From contig NC_087063.1 in the NCBI RefSeq assembly GCF_963678635.1, forward strand, positions 54,327,074 to 54,391,073: DNA of 64,000 bases. The letters are read 5' to 3'. This DNA comes from Symsagittifera roscoffensis (lineage: Eukaryota; Xenacoelomorpha; Acoela; Convolutidae). A program made the translations under genes and the position numbers. This document shows positions 43,423 to 57,600 of this stretch, in pieces. Below the pieces are notes generated by a model. It worked only from the letters and a program-made list of their open reading frames with translations, did not search any database and had not been told where the DNA came from. Numbering within the stretch: position 1 is the stretch's first letter; every line of letters begins with the position of its first letter.

Positions 43423-44244
43423 CCAAGAAGGATTTGGCAATTCTCGAGTTCTCAAGTTGGGCAGAACGGGTATCGTTAGAATCCACATTACATTATAGGA
43501 GATAAGTGTAAAATTGGATAAGCGAAATCCCCCAGTTTTGAGGAACGTTTTTACTTGAGCAGGCCTGGAAACAGGTCTACGGTTTTCTCTTGAGAGGTTT
43601 AGCACCCGGCGCTTAAAGTAATTTTTAGGCTTAAGAAGGGGGGCTAGAAAGGGGGGAGGTTAGAAGGGGGACTGGTTAAGTTAGAGGTTGGCGGTGGTAA
43701 ATTGTAAAAAGGGGGAAATTAGAGTAACTAATTAGTCGACATCGTTGACTTAGTTACATTAGAAATTAACACGCGTTGGTAATATTAGGTGGAGATCGAA
43801 ATTTGAACTCGAGTTAAGGAAGGTACCCTGGTCGGATTGGTAGGGGGGAAGGGACATAGACAGTTTTTGTAATACCCCATAAGATCGCTAGCAGGGGGGA
43901 AGGAAAACGCGTGGCAATTAGGTACCAGACATTTTTTTTTTAGACGAAAGGTAGACATTGGTCACCTTTGAATTTTAGGTGGGCTCATTTTTCTGTTTTT
44001 ATTATTTTTCTTACTTAGAATTTTTGTTGCATTTTATTGAGGATTTGTGTTTGGTTTTATACGAACAGGTGATCACAAGATACCTGCGCACCTACATTGA
44101 AATAGAAACAACCAAAAAGAAGAGGGGGGTCTGCATTTGGCTTTTAAGAGAGGGTTTATGGGAAAATTTTACTAGAGCTTGAGTGGTGGTACAAGGTACG
44201 GTGATTCAAGAAGACCCTACAACGAGGAAGACACTCCGTGACGA

Positions 44245-45012
44245 GTATTGGGACAAGACCGAAGAAGTCTTGGGACAGAGCAGTCTTGGGATAGTGGTCT
44301 TGGGACAGGGTCTTGGGACAGTGGTCTTGGGACAGGGTCTTGGGACAGTGGTCTTGGGACAGGGTCTTGGGACAGTGGTCTTGGGACAGTGGTCTTGGGA
44401 CAGGGTCTTGGGACAGGGTCTTGGGACAGTGGTCTTGGGACAGGGTCTTGGGACAGTGGTCTTGGGACAGTGGTCTTGGGACAGGGTCTTGGAACAGGGT
44501 CTTGGGACAGGGTCTTGGGACAGTGGTCTTGGGACAGGGTCTTGGGACAGGGGTCTTGGGACAGGGTCTTGGGACAGTGATCTTGGGACAGTGGTCTTGG
44601 GACACTAGTCTTGGGACACTAGTCTTGGGACACCAGCCTTGGGACACTGGTCTTGGGACACTACCCTTGGGACACTAGTCTTGGGACAGTAGTCTTGGGA
44701 CACTAGCCTTGGGACACTAGTCTTGGGACACTAGTCTTGGGACACTGGCCTTGGGACACTGGTCTTGGGACACTACCCTTGGGACAGTAGTCTTGGGACA
44801 CTAGCCTTGGGACACTAGTCTTGGGACAGTAGTCTTGGGACACTAGCCTTGGGACACTGGTCTTGGGACACTACCCTTGGGACACTAGTCTTGGGACAGT
44901 AATCTTGGGACACTAGCCTTGGGACACTAGTCTTGGGACAGTAGTCTTGGGACACTAGTCTTGGGACAGTAGTCTTGGGACAGTAGTCTTGGTACAAGGG
45001 TCTTAGGACACT
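44245..45012 (+). repeat. CTTGGGACA minisatellite (copy 3 leader)
   Basis: The same 13-14 bp core as in copy 2, with a similar two-zone spacer pattern but different unit order and total length (about 768 against 716 bp). This indicates slippage or recombination since the copies separated. Confidence 0.93.
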
Positions 45013-45286
45013 AGCGGAGAGTACTGTGATAGTGACGAATAGTCTTGGGACGGTATAAAAATTGAAGTAGAATCACAACAAGTGTGTCTTAAGACAGAAT
45101 AAGACAAATCGAAATAGGTACGGTTAAGACCAAATTAAGGAAAGTTTTTCGGAGGTTTTAGAAAGAGAATTGGATAAGGTTTTTAACACGTTGTACAGAA
45201 TTTGTTACCACAAAAAATATTTTTTTTAACCCTTAGAATAGAATCGTGTATATAATTGTAAATAGGAGCAGTTGTAAATAGAAATA

Positions 45287-48200
45287 ATGAGACGGAGTAG
45301 GGTACCGGTGCTCGAAAAAAGGTCAAGTGGATCAAACACGAAATATAATTCATCGCTGCGCGGAACGACATCAACGGGCCCAAAGATAACGAAGACGAAC
45401 TTTTCAGTTAACATGGTCAGCACAAGGAGTACAGCGGAGAACAGGGCGAAAGAGGGCACGGAAGGGGAGCGAGTAGAACCCACCATCGAGATTGATCTAG
45501 AGACACCCGATCAAAGTGTGGATGAAACAAGGAAGATGGCGACAGAGTCAACTCCAATGCCCAATGCAGAGGAACCGAACCAGAAACCCATAGAGTTCTC
45601 ACCGATAGATGACGCGGAAAATGCAATAGGCAACACCGAAAAAACGGTGAAAGAAGACTCTCAAGTAAAGAGGACATCTTTTACGGAAAAATTGGGAATA
45701 ATGTTCGGAATAAAAACAAAAGAAAACGTGACTGAAGAACCAAAAGCAGAAAGAGCACGAACATTTGGGACAGTGAGCACGAAGACCTCAGAAGCCAATC
45801 CAAGAGAGGAACAAGCTAAAGCAGAGGCTACGGCCGAAGAGAGACCGACAGCTGACCATGAAGAGACTACCATTGAGCTGGGTGACTTGTTGGCGAAATT
45901 AAATCAGATCGACAAAAGACTTAAGCACAGTGAAGAAGACAGAGAGGTGATAAAAAAGGAGATAAGATACAACAAGCACGAGTATCTAGACAGTTATTTT
46001 AACCTAGCTAAGGCAACAGATGAGAGACTCAAGGAAATGTCAGATAAGGTAGAAGCCACCAATGAAGAACGAGAAAAGAACATCAAAACAGACATGCAAC
46101 AGTTGAAGAACCGATATGATGATGTCAACAGCCAATTAGGAAGCCTGGAAAGGAGAATGGACACAATGAGCAAGAGTCAGGCCGAGAGTTCGTGTGCAAT
46201 ACAGGCGAAGTTGGATGCAATCTTGAGAGGTTCTACTCCACAAGAAAGACCGGCAGCGGATCGTACGCAAGGCACCAGAGTTGACTTTGCAGAACCACAA
46301 AGGAACAAACGACAATCGACACCGTTGCCCTTAACCAGGGATGCGATAAGCATAGCACCAACAGCTGCGAAAACAATAATGAAGAATGGAACGTCGAATA
46401 CAACGACTGCTCCGGGAGATTCAACAGCTAACAGCAACACAGGACCGGATGCTATGACATGGGCCAGCACTTGGGAGATGATGAACAGGACTCTAGAGGC
46501 CTTCGCCACGAGGAACACTGACTCGAGCGACAGGAGAGAGGGAAAATCAAGAAAGACATTCAAGAAGCCAAAAGAATTCAAAGACGACTCCGATGGATGC
46601 ATTGACACTTGGGTGGAAGTGATGAGATTACATCTAGAACAAGATAACTTGAGTGACGAAAGACAAGCATGTACAGCCATACTGAGCAACTTGGAAGGAA
46701 CGGCATTAAAATGCGTGGTCGCAAAGAAGGAGGAAGAACGCGACACCGCGGACAAGATCTTCGAGATATTGCTGAATCGATTCGGGTCAGGCATGAAGGG
46801 TCACCAAGCGATGATGCGATTTGAAAAGAGAAGGCAGAGGGACGACGAGTCAATAGATCGGTTCCTAGATGACCTCGAGAGCTTGAGAAGGAGGAGTGAC
46901 CCAGAGGAGTCGACAAATAGACGGAACTTTAGCATTGCCTCGAAGTTCATCGATGGGGTGAAAAGTGATGACTTAAGGACAATGTTAGCAACATGATACA
47001 CATTGTCGAAGGACAGCGCACCCACCCCAGAAGAAATGAGACAGAAATCAAGAGAATACATGCTGATGAAACCTAAGAAGTACTCATATTCCGAAAACAG
47101 GAACACGCAAGGGGGAAGCCAACCCCAGAGGTCATCATGGTACAAACCTAGAGATGATATGGACAAGCGCAGATCATGCGCGAACTGCGGGTCAGCGGAT
47201 CATCATGTGGCTGACTGCACAACGTACAAACAAGGCATGAAGAGCCTAGGTTATGCACCGGATGAAGAGGATATGAGCCAGATGGAGGAACACGAGTACT
47301 ATAATGGCTTAATCATCAAGATAGGCGCCAGATGCTTCTTCTGTAACCAGGAGGGGCACTTCAGAATGGATTGTCCCTTGTTCTGGGAAGCGGTCAAGGA
47401 CCAGAATCACCCCAAACATAAGTTGGCATTAGCGGCGGTGCAGAATCAGCGGAACAGGCAAAACGAGTTTGAATCTAGGAACTTGGGGGCACCAAACACC
47501 GAATTGCCGACGAAGACAGTGAAAGCTGTTACACATGTTAGCGGTGCGTTAGAGTCCGCGGCCGGAAGCTCTCTAGAGATAAATTACGAGAAAGCGGCGA
47601 CGGAAGCAATTGCCAAAGTGAAACAAGATCTGGCTGCGAAAGAAATAGAGCAACGACTAAAGTTGGAGATCGAAAGACAGAATTTTAACGAAGCATTAAC
47701 CGGATCAAACTCAAAACCAGAGGCTAGAACGGGCTCAATGAAGACCGGGAATTGTAACACCGTGAAAATGGTGACAGGTAAACCTTTTGGAATATCGAAA
47801 ATCGGAGCAAGAATAATGTCGATAATCACAGTGGGCGGACACGAGGTAACCAGAAACTTGAGCGAGCCGAGCGACCAGACGATAATGCACATTGACGCGT
47901 ATGCAGACTACTTGAGTGGAATAAGTCCACAAACGACTTCTAGAGCGCTCAGGGCACTACTTACGAGAGGGGGCAGCAAGTCGGTACGTGTTGATAATAG
48001 GTACACTGAAGCTTATGGTCCACACGAGGTCATGCTAAATATAGATGGAATCAACATCTATACCAAGACGATGATAACATGCGACGAAGACCTAATTGGA
48101 CAAATCTATGTAGGGAAAGAGGAATTGAAAGTAAGATCGATTGGACACTGTGCTATGCTTGAAGAAGATGCAATGCACATCGGGACGGAAGCAGACGTGA

Positions 48201-51200
48201 CAGGGCACGTGCTAGACATAAATGGCAAAAAGACTCAGTTACGTGGATTACTTGACACGGGAGCAGTCTTGAGCGTCATACCAATCGAAACATGGGAAAA
48301 GATGGGCTTTGACAAAGGTGACTTGATAGACTCGAGAATACGGCTGTCAGCTGCAAACAAAGGGGCCCTTCGGGTGTTGGGCAGGACGCCGATAATAGCC
48401 CTCAATTTGGGGAACGTAACCTGTGGATGAGCTTCATCGTGGTAGAAAACCTAGATGAATCTGACCAATTCATTTTGGGCAGAGACTTCATCAGGAATTT
48501 CGACGTAACGATAGATCTAAATAATGCAATGTTCAGGATACGGAACCCGGATAGGAGGTACGCAATCAAACCGGTAAATTTAATAATGGCAAATGAGAAA
48601 AAAGCACCGGTATTCTTGAGTAGGAGAGTGAGGTTAAAAGCTAATGAAGCGGCAATCGTAAGCTTGAGGATGAAAAATTATAATGAACTAAGTGACAACA
48701 AGCAAGTGTGTATAGTTCCAAATCCTAATAGTCAAAGCGCTGCTGTTTTAGGAAGATCATTTTCGATAACGAAGAGCGGCCTCTGCGTCAGTGTCTTGTT
48801 GAATACCCTTGATATACCGATCATGATACAGAGAGGGAGGAAGCTGGGATATGCCTTACCGGTTAAAACTCGATATGAAACAATTGAAAACTCAAAACAA
48901 AATGAAGTTGTTGATTGTCCCAACCACAGGGACAAAATTTGTATCTTGAGACGATTGCAGAGAATAAAAGATTCTTCAGGTCTTATCAAATCACTTAAGT
49001 CAGAAACGGACGATGGGCTTTCGAGCTGTTCGAACTTTCCAGAGCGACCCACGCTAGATGAAATGCAAACTGATAAACCGGTTCTGCCGGAGATTGAACA
49101 TTTAAGGGGCAAACTGAAAGATGAACAGCTCGAAGCTATCAAGGACGTACTAGAGCGGAACGAGGAGGTTTTTTCAAGGCATAAGGCGGATATCGGGTGT
49201 TGTAATTTTGTTGAACATGAAATAGAACTTGAGGAAAACGCGGTGCCACACAGGGAGGGGGCGAGGCGCATGACCCCACACAAATCGGACGCGTGTAGAA
49301 AAGAAATCGAAACGTTACTAGAGTATGACATGATAGAACCATCCAAGTCACCGTGGGCGTGTGGAGTAGTGATGGCCAAAAAGAAAGGCGACCAGTTAAG
49401 GTTTTGTTGTGACTTTCGATACCTGAACTCCGTCACGGTGAAGGATGCCTATCCCATACCTAGAATTGATGAGAGCCTCTCGAAGTTAGGTGATGCGAAA
49501 TTTTTTACGACTCTTGATTTAGGCTCGGCCTTTTGGCAGGTACCATTAAGGAAGCAAGACAGGGACAAGACAGGGTTCGCCTGCGAGTTGGGTCTGTTTC
49601 AATGGAAACGGATGCCGTTTGGACTCTGCAATGCAACAGCCACGTTTCAGCGGCTGATGGCACACGCGTTGATAGGCGTGACGAAGAAATACGGCAACCT
49701 GGTAATGTGCTATGTGGACGACGTGGTAATAGCAACGCCAACACTAGAAGACCACATTGAGAGGCTTGACGAGGTGTTCGCGTGCATGAAAAGATCGGGG
49801 CTGAAGTGTAAACCATCAAAGTGCGAGATACTCAAGGACTCGATTAAATACTTGGGCAGGATGGTAGATAAACACGGTATCAGACCTGACCCAGACGCCG
49901 TGGAAGCAGTCCTAACTTGGAAATCACCGAAGACGGAGCACCAGCTGATGAGCTTCCTGGGTTTCGCCAACTATTATAGAGAATTCATCAAGGGCTATGC
50001 GGACAAGGTATACCCGATGCAACAATTAATGAGACACAAGGGCAAGAAGTTCACGTGGAACAACGCGGCAGAAGAGTCATTCCAGAGAATAAAGAAAGAG
50101 CTGTGTGAGGCACCAGTACTGGGTATGCCGACTGAGAAGGGGATGTACGTGCTAGACACGGATGCGTCAGTAGTCGCTATTTCTGGGATTCTCCATCAAG
50201 AACAAGAATGGAATGGGAAGACAGTCTTGAGACCGATAGCATACGGGAGCAAGGTCCTAAGTGACACAGAAATGAAGTACGGAGCACCGAAAGCAGAGAT
50301 GTTCGCGGTGGTCACCTTTGTCGAAAAATACAGAGCATACTTAGGCAGTGAGCCCTTCAAGCTGCGAGTCGACAACCGAGCACTAAGCTGGCTGAAAACG
50401 TACTCAATGGACCAGAGCTATATTGGGAGGTGGATAGTTCGCTTGGATGGATACAACATGATAGTTGAGCACAGAACACGAGATAAACATCAAAATGCTG
50501 ACAGCTTGAGTAAGAAGACGGAGTTCTACGAGAGGCAAGAACAAAGAGAGGCGGACAGACCTGAGATCAAAGACGGCTTCTCCTTCATGGACAAAGAAAC
50601 GTACGACAGTCTTCCACTCACGAGATGGCTGGACAAATCAGGCAAACCGATTGAAGATCATCCCGAATTGCCGAAAGAGCCTCTTGAAAAGACCATCTTG
50701 AAGAAAAGCAGAGGGATTCCGATAGGAATAATGCTCAAGTCCAAGGTCGTGAGGGAAACACTTAAGGCAAAAGGTTATGATCTCATCCAGGTAGAGGAGG
50801 GAACGGTCCGAATAGATGAAGACTTAATGAGGTTGCTTGAGAAACTATCAGATGACAAGCCCGTGATCCAAGGGAAAGGTCAGGAGGCACAGGAACTAAC
50901 CATACTTCGGAGAGAAGAAACAGTGAACAATACTGACGTCTCAAAAGGAAGCATCACTGACAGCAAGGAAGTTGTGCGATCACTAGTTGAAAAAATCCCC
51001 GAAAAAATTCTGGAACAGACAAAAGTCAGGGATAAGAAAGTAACATTCAGAGAAGAAGTTGAACACCTGGGACTAGATCAAGAGTCCGGGGAGTGGTCCA
51101 GATTCGTGGAAGAAGACGAAACCGGAGAAGGGAAATTGTCCGGGGAGCGTGAAGAATGGGATGAAGACTCGGATGAGAGCAGCGAAGACCAAGACAGTCT

Positions 51201-54093
51201 ATGCATGATACTGGCGGAAGAGAAGATAAGACAGCACGACAGGGAATTACAGACGGATCCATCTTCAGGGACGTACAATCTGGAAATACAAGAGGTACGA
51301 GGTGGTGAAGAGCTCGAGAAAATAGCAGTTTCAAGAAAACCACTAAGGGAACTATCGTGCAACTCAAACGTCAGAACGAATCTGGTACCAGAAGACGACA
51401 TGAAAATCGTGAAAAGGATGATATGTGTGAAGCTGAGCGATGACATCCACAACCCTGGTGAAATGAATGGACAGATCATGGCGCTAAAGGAGCACGTTAA
51501 GGCGAGATACAGGCTGTCTGACCTAATAAGGGCCCAGAAGAATGACAAAATGACAAGTAACCTCTCCAAATGGATCCATTCGGGAGTCAAGGAGAAGGGG
51601 GAACTTGAGGAAGACAGCTACAAGATCTTGAGCCAGTTCTACAAAGAAAAGAGAGATTTACTTTATCACACAGCTGAAGGGGTGGTAGCGTGCAAGAGAA
51701 GAGATGAGGAAAAAATATTACACAAACACAACCTCATCATACTACCACAATTGTACCAAACGGAGGTGCTTTTCAGATCACACGACCAGATGGACCACCA
51801 GGGGATAGATAAAGTACAACAAAGGATACTTCACAGGTTTGATTGGCCGGGAATGAGAAAAGCTTGCGAGAGATGGGTGAATGCCTGCCTAGCATGCCTT
51901 CAAGTAAAAGACCCAAGGAAGATGAAGTTTCCCCTCAAGTCTGTCGAAAGTTCGGAATTCAATGAAGTGGTGCAGATAGACCATCAGAAAATCTGCTTGA
52001 CGGAGTCGGGTTATAACCAAATACTAGTTATAATAGATCACTTCACCAAGTTGGCGGAAGCGGTTCCGTGCCAGACAGCCTCAGCAGAGGAGACATGTGA
52101 TCACCTGATAACGCATTGGATATCGCGGTATGGTTGTCCAATGACTTTCCAGTCGGACAACGGCAAGGCTTTTGTGGGGGACTTGACAAAAGAATTGATG
52201 AAGAGATCACACATTGCTCAAGCGCACTCGACGACCTATCATCCACAGACCAATGGGTTGGTAGAGAGACAGAACAGGACACTGGTCAACATGCTCAGGG
52301 TGTACTGCTCGAGATACATGACGGACTGGGACAAATACCTGCCACAGGTAGTAGGAGCCTATAATAGTACTCAGCACTCAACGACGGGTATCAGTCCTTT
52401 CATGATGTTGACAGGCAGGGAAAGGGCAATGCCTATAACATTCTTCTACCCGGAGTACGAGGGGAAGAGGACGTCACCTCAAGCATACGTGAAGGAAGCG
52501 ATCAAAAGACAACAAGAGCTAAACGAGCTATGTCGGAGAAACACGGCGCAAGCGCAAATGAGGCAACGCAAGAAATATGACGAAAAGATACTAAGAGCAA
52601 AGCCATACGAAGTGGGCCAATACGTGTGGGTCTTCCAAAATGTCATACCGCCCAAGGGAACAAAGAAACTACTCAAGAAATGGAGAGGACCGTTCATGAT
52701 TACGGAAGTACATCAACAAGGACGGTTCTATCGCTTGAGTACAGGGCGAGCAGCACATTACGAAAATCTGAAGCCTCACGTCCCGTCCCCGGAGGACTGG
52801 TGCCTACCAAAAGACATGGAAGGTCTTGAGTACCTGGTGGTGGAACCAGCGTGCGAAGTGAATGAGAAAGGCACTAGAGAGAAAAATGATGGTAATGAGA
52901 ACTTGAGTTTGGACGACAACGAAAAGATAGAAGTGGAGTCGGATGCAGGTTCATTTGTAGAAGAAGACTGGAACGACCCAGAGCAAAACGAGGTACCGAA
53001 GTGGATGGAGCCGGATCGACCAACACCACCGGAAACCAGGACTGGCAATCGTAAACGAACAGGTATGAGGTACAATAGGTACGGGGATGACTTCTTGATC
53101 GATAAGATACAGCCAGACAAGTTGGGCGATGAACTACTAAGCGCAGGCGAACTGGAAGCCGAAGAGGAATGGCAGGTCATTGACGATGGTGGACATTATC
53201 CGCAGGATGATTACTCGACGCCAGAATTGGAGACGGATCTCGAGCAGAGTGAAATAGAAAGGAGGGGGAACACGAACTTGAGGATTCTAGAGTGGATGCG
53301 TGATGTCAAAGACGAGAGCCGCGAAGGACAAAGCATTCAGCAAATCGATGTATCAGCAGCAAATTACATGAAGACAGAGGACCCTTTTTTCGGATGGACA
53401 GCAACAGACAGGCCACTGGACATCCCCAAGGACAATTCAGACCCGACTACATCGACGGGGACGTCGATAAATATTTTTGTCCGGGGAGTGGGGGTAGGAC
53501 TTACCCACACCGAAAATTTGATGATAAAGAAGCTCAAGGAAGTGAGGGAAACAAGCGGATTGGAACTGGAGGAAGAAGAACCAGAGCCTACCATAGGAAG
53601 GAATTTCAAAACGAAATTCGAAATACCCAATGAATACTCAGAGAACATCATGATAACGGATAGCGACTTCATCCTGTCAAACAGGACCAGCGCGATCTGC
53701 ATCACGGCGGACATGAGTTTCAAATCAAGATTGGAGGCTGACTTCAAAAGAGAGTACCAGAACGTAGAGTTTCTGTTCAGACAGAGGCCAGGACTGGGAG
53801 GCATAGCAGCGCTTCCACCGTCAGTGGCACAAGTCCCGGGCAAATACCTCTGCTTCCTAGTAACGAGAGTCAACGACAGAAACACAATTGATCCCGAACA
53901 CGTGATATTGGCACTGACAAGACTACGTGACTTCATGATTGAAAAAGGAATAGTGGAGGTCTCGATGCCGGTGTACGACCCAAACAGGGGCAAACTGAGC
54001 TCGAGGGAATTGTACGCTATCCTACATGTGGTCTTTGCAGAAACAGAGATAATGGTGCATCTTCACAAGAAGTACTACTTGAGCATCGCCTGA
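45287..54093 (+). pseudogene. Gag-Pol polyprotein of copy 3 (one stop, one frameshift)
   Basis: Domain order and length match copy 2. Lesions are TGA at 46994-46996 at the end of the Gag domain (a Tyr codon in copy 2) and loss of one G from a run near 48411, between protease and RT. Pol is open from 48427 to the natural stop at 54093, so RT, RNase H, integrase and the macrodomain-like tail are uninterrupted. The integrase zinc-finger region has one Gly-to-Asp change. Codons for about residues 45-173 (45420-45805) are strongly diverged from copy 2 with no length change, while the rest is about 98-99% identical by eye. The TTTTCAG and alternative ATG (45413) are kept. Confidence 0.94.
53471..53510 (+). 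promoter_or_regulatory. 40-nt nucleotide-conserved block (copy 3)
   Basis: Identical to the blocks in copies 1 and 2, with GTCCGGGGAG at 53479-53488. See the copy 2 entry for the suggested role. Confidence 0.6.
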
Positions 54094-54616
54094 GTCGGGT
54101 ACATGGAGGTATCAGGTCGGGTGTGAGGGAGGAGTCTTGAGTTAGGTACTGGGGTGCGGCGCAGGTAAAGGGATCTTAAGATGTGATTGGCATGACAATT
54201 GAATTTTAAAAGAAAGAATTGATGGTGCTAAAACATAAAATGAATCTGCATGTTCTTAAGGGAAAACCCAATCGAATTGCTTTAAGTGATATGAGAATGA
54301 TAAGATTTTAACCATATGGGTAGAAGGGGGGTCTCTAGGTTAGGAACGTGACATGCTAAGTGTTAATGAGCTTTCTGTTTTCAGATCGAGTTTGAAAAAC
54401 AAAGTTGAAAATCCAACTACACTCAAGCGAGAAACAGAAAGAGAGAATCTTGATTGAACACGCGATAATCCGAATCTACAGCAAGTACTTGCAAGAGAAC
54501 ATTTCTAGAGAATTCTTGAATTGGGTAATACTTGAGTTGGTAAGGTAATTCTTGAGTTGGTAAGGTAATTCTTGAGCTGGTTAACATCTACCTATATACA
54601 TCCCGAAGTTGCAAAA
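54094..54616 (+). other. ORF1-ORF2 spacer of copy 3, with splice acceptor
   Basis: 523 bp, nearly identical to copy 2. TTTTCAG at 54378-54384 is 232 nt before the ORF2 ATG. The short tandem repeat is at about 54523-54583. Just upstream of the ATG the two copies differ by 1 bp, which breaks any in-frame upstream extension and supports ATG 54617 as the start. Confidence 0.75.
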
Positions 54617-57600
54617 ATGGCAGACCGATTCTGGAACTCCGTGCCCGCGGCTCTGAAGAAGCCCACTCTTGACGAGCTGTACAGACGCTTGAGGGACCTG
54701 GACTACACCCAGATAGACGAGAGAATGGCGGTGATGCTGAATGCGATCCTCCAGTTGGAGGACCAGGGTGAGTGCAGGGAGTCTGCGACGGAGGCTGTCT
54801 TGATGGTCGGCTACACCACCGAGGGCATATCAAATCGAGAACAGACCAGATGGTTATCTTGGAATGCGGATGGAGGAGTAAGGGGCTTTGACTTGGCAAG
54901 AAATCCTGGCCTGAGTAACAACACCGAACACGGCGCAGGAGAATTTCCGCTACCGACGAGACCAACAGCAAGATCCACAGGCCAGAGCTCGAGTAAGGTG
55001 CCGTCGATGTCGCGAGCGCAACAGACGACAGAGGCATATCCGGATCTGGGGGTTCTAAAGAAAGAGCTCGAGAAGGCGCTGAAGGAAAGGAATAAAGCGA
55101 ACCTCGATCGGGATCAGGCGAAGCTGGACAGGGAGAAGCTTCAGCTGGAGAGAGACCAGGCAGTCGACGAGCGAGATCAGACGTCGAAATTACTTGAGAT
55201 GCTAAGGGCTGAACATCAGCAGGAGCTGAGGGTGCGGGAGAACGTCGCAAATCGTGATCAACTGAAGTCGGAGTTGGAAAGGATAGAACAGCGACAACGC
55301 GAGCTTGACGCACAGAAGGGAGCCAGGTCAAACGAACGAGTGGTGACCAGCTCGAGGCCAGAGTCGCGCATGGAGGTGGATGAAGCTCCCAGGGCTAGAG
55401 GACGGTTCAACCTTGACCGCGAGGCCAGAGAACACATGAGCGAAGGGTTAGAGGTCTGGATACCGAATGACGTAACGCCTTCCTTGCGCAACCTAGAGAC
55501 ACAACCTGTACGTCCTCTGATGGATGTGGTGTTACCAGGATATACCCCAACCTCGACCTCGAGTGGCAGTCAGGTGAGTGGCGCCTCATCGCGCCTGAAG
55601 GAGCTAGGCGAGAAATTGCAGCAGCAGAGTCGTGAAAGATCGACAAGGCCAGAGCTTCCCCCAACTTGGAGGGAACAGCCGGTCAGGAATGTCGTGATCG
55701 CAAGCTATAAGAAGAATACAGAAGGGAACTACCACAGGCACAATCGGCTGGACTGGAGTGCGGAACAGGGAGCCAGGAGGGACTGCTTCCATGACGCAGC
55801 CTGGGTGGAGTATCTAGCGCCACCTCGTGTGTCAGAGGGTGCAGTTCACCTAATTATAGGGGATAGCCTGGTGCGGGTGTTGACCCAGATACGGTCCCAT
55901 TGGCAGACAGGAGTCTTGAGTTTCGCTGGAGCTGCCACGCCACAGATGTTGGCAACCTTGGACATGCTAGGGATGACCAAAGTTTACACAGTGACCCTGA
56001 TGGTTGGGACCAACGACGTGTCAAGGGGAGAAGCGAGGAAAGTAGCGAGGCTGTGCGACAAGATGAGCTGCCTTCTTGAGGAACTGAGGATCCAGATGGA
56101 CCCCATCCTGCTGACGGTATGCACGGTCCCCTACAACATGATGTTTGATCAGCACGCCCTAGAGATGAACCAGAAGGTGCGGAGCCTGAACAAGATGATC
56201 CGAGACATACACCGGAAGAGTGTGCTTCCTCTCAGGCTGTTGGACATAGCAGAACGTATGGAGAAAAAGGGATTCCCTGAAGACACCTCAAAAGATGGAA
56301 TCCATTTCGATAGGCCAAGGGGAGCGGAGTGGCTGAACGACGTCTTCCAGGAACACATTAACACGCTAGAGGCGGACCTGCTGGAGACAGCCCAATTCAC
56401 TTTAGGACCACCTCCCAACCCACCATTCCTTGCCTCGAGGGCCTTGGCTGGTCGCTTGGGAGCGAGAGTTGATACTAGAGACAGTTCAAGGAGCAATCAG
56501 ACCCGATTGCAGAGTGCCACGCCAATGGAGTCGGAGGAGGTAGAGTCATCAACACCTCCGGGCTCGGCGATGTCCTCTGTGGTGGTGGCAGATGGCAGGA
56601 GAGAAAAGAAGTCTATGGAGACTGCCCGCTTGAGGTATCCTGAGAAGGTGAAGGAACTGGATCTAGAGAGTTTGGAATGCAGACGAGAGTTGGCGGAAAC
56701 CCTGGGGATCGAACGAGTGTCGCACGAGGATTTGAATAGACATCATTGCATAGACTGGTTGAAAGCTCACGAAGCGCACTTCTCGAGAGCGAAGTTAATG
56801 GAGACCACAGACCTGACTGGAATTCCCACAAAGACGATCATGGGACCCATTAACTACAGGCCTCTCAAACTGTTGGGTGGTCCTGGACTTATAACAGAAC
56901 CTCCCAAGCACCGAACTGGCATCGCAAGGATCAGGTTGGCAACCCCGGCGCAGTTGAAGGTGGTAGACAAGCTACTCAATCCGGGGGGAATGGAATTGCC
57001 TGATGCCGCTTACGAAGGTCCGAAGTTGGCAGAAGATCCCAGGTACGGGAAGCCCTGTGGTGGCACCCAACTGGCCAAAACTCTGGCAGTTTATGATAGA
57101 GCAGATCCAGCTGCTGCAAGAGTAGTCATTGTGGCGGGATCGGACTTCGAAGGAACGTCTCCCAAGTTGTTCTGGCCGGAGACTCCGGTATACTCCTTGC
57201 CAGGAGCCGAATTGAACCAGATGTTGACTCTAGTGGTGGCAATAAAGTCGGAGATGCCCTGTGAACCTGAGCTGCTAATGTTTGCAGGAATGAATGATCA
57301 CCTGCACGCGATGGGACTTCTTGAGCAACTGAAGGGCAAGGAGATTCCGACATCAAAGAAGATATGGGAGGCTATTCAGGCGTTATTTGCGGCGATGAAT
57401 GAGGTACAAGAGAACGTAGCCTCGAGATTTGGGTCCAAGACGAAGGTGGTGTTTACCACATCCCCAGGATACGCAAATATGCCACCCGCCCTACAATTCG
57501 TGTACGCGGTCTTGATCCTGATAGCAGAAGGGAGTGAATGGCGGATTCTGATGGCAGCCCCCAATCGAGAGTTGGAGCCATTGAACTTGAGGCTTTACAA

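Larger units (their letters stand above)
42730..45286 (+). other. Non-coding 5' leader of copy 3
   Basis: Same order as in copy 2: primer-binding site, A-rich tract (42960-43060), 70-bp repeats, G-runs (43638-43670), a diverged stretch of about 43678-43910, minisatellite, and the acceptor-like CCCTTAG ending at 45236. No conserved ORF is seen. Confidence 0.8.

Noticed and set aside
54572-54616. Upstream extension of ORF2 by 15 codons from a TTG
   Set aside because: Not an ATG, and copy 2 differs by 1 bp there, so the frame is not conserved.
54617-54700. ORF2 as a classical envelope glycoprotein
   Set aside because: No signal peptide, furin-type site or C-terminal anchor could be seen; the protein is much larger and carries hydrolase motifs instead.
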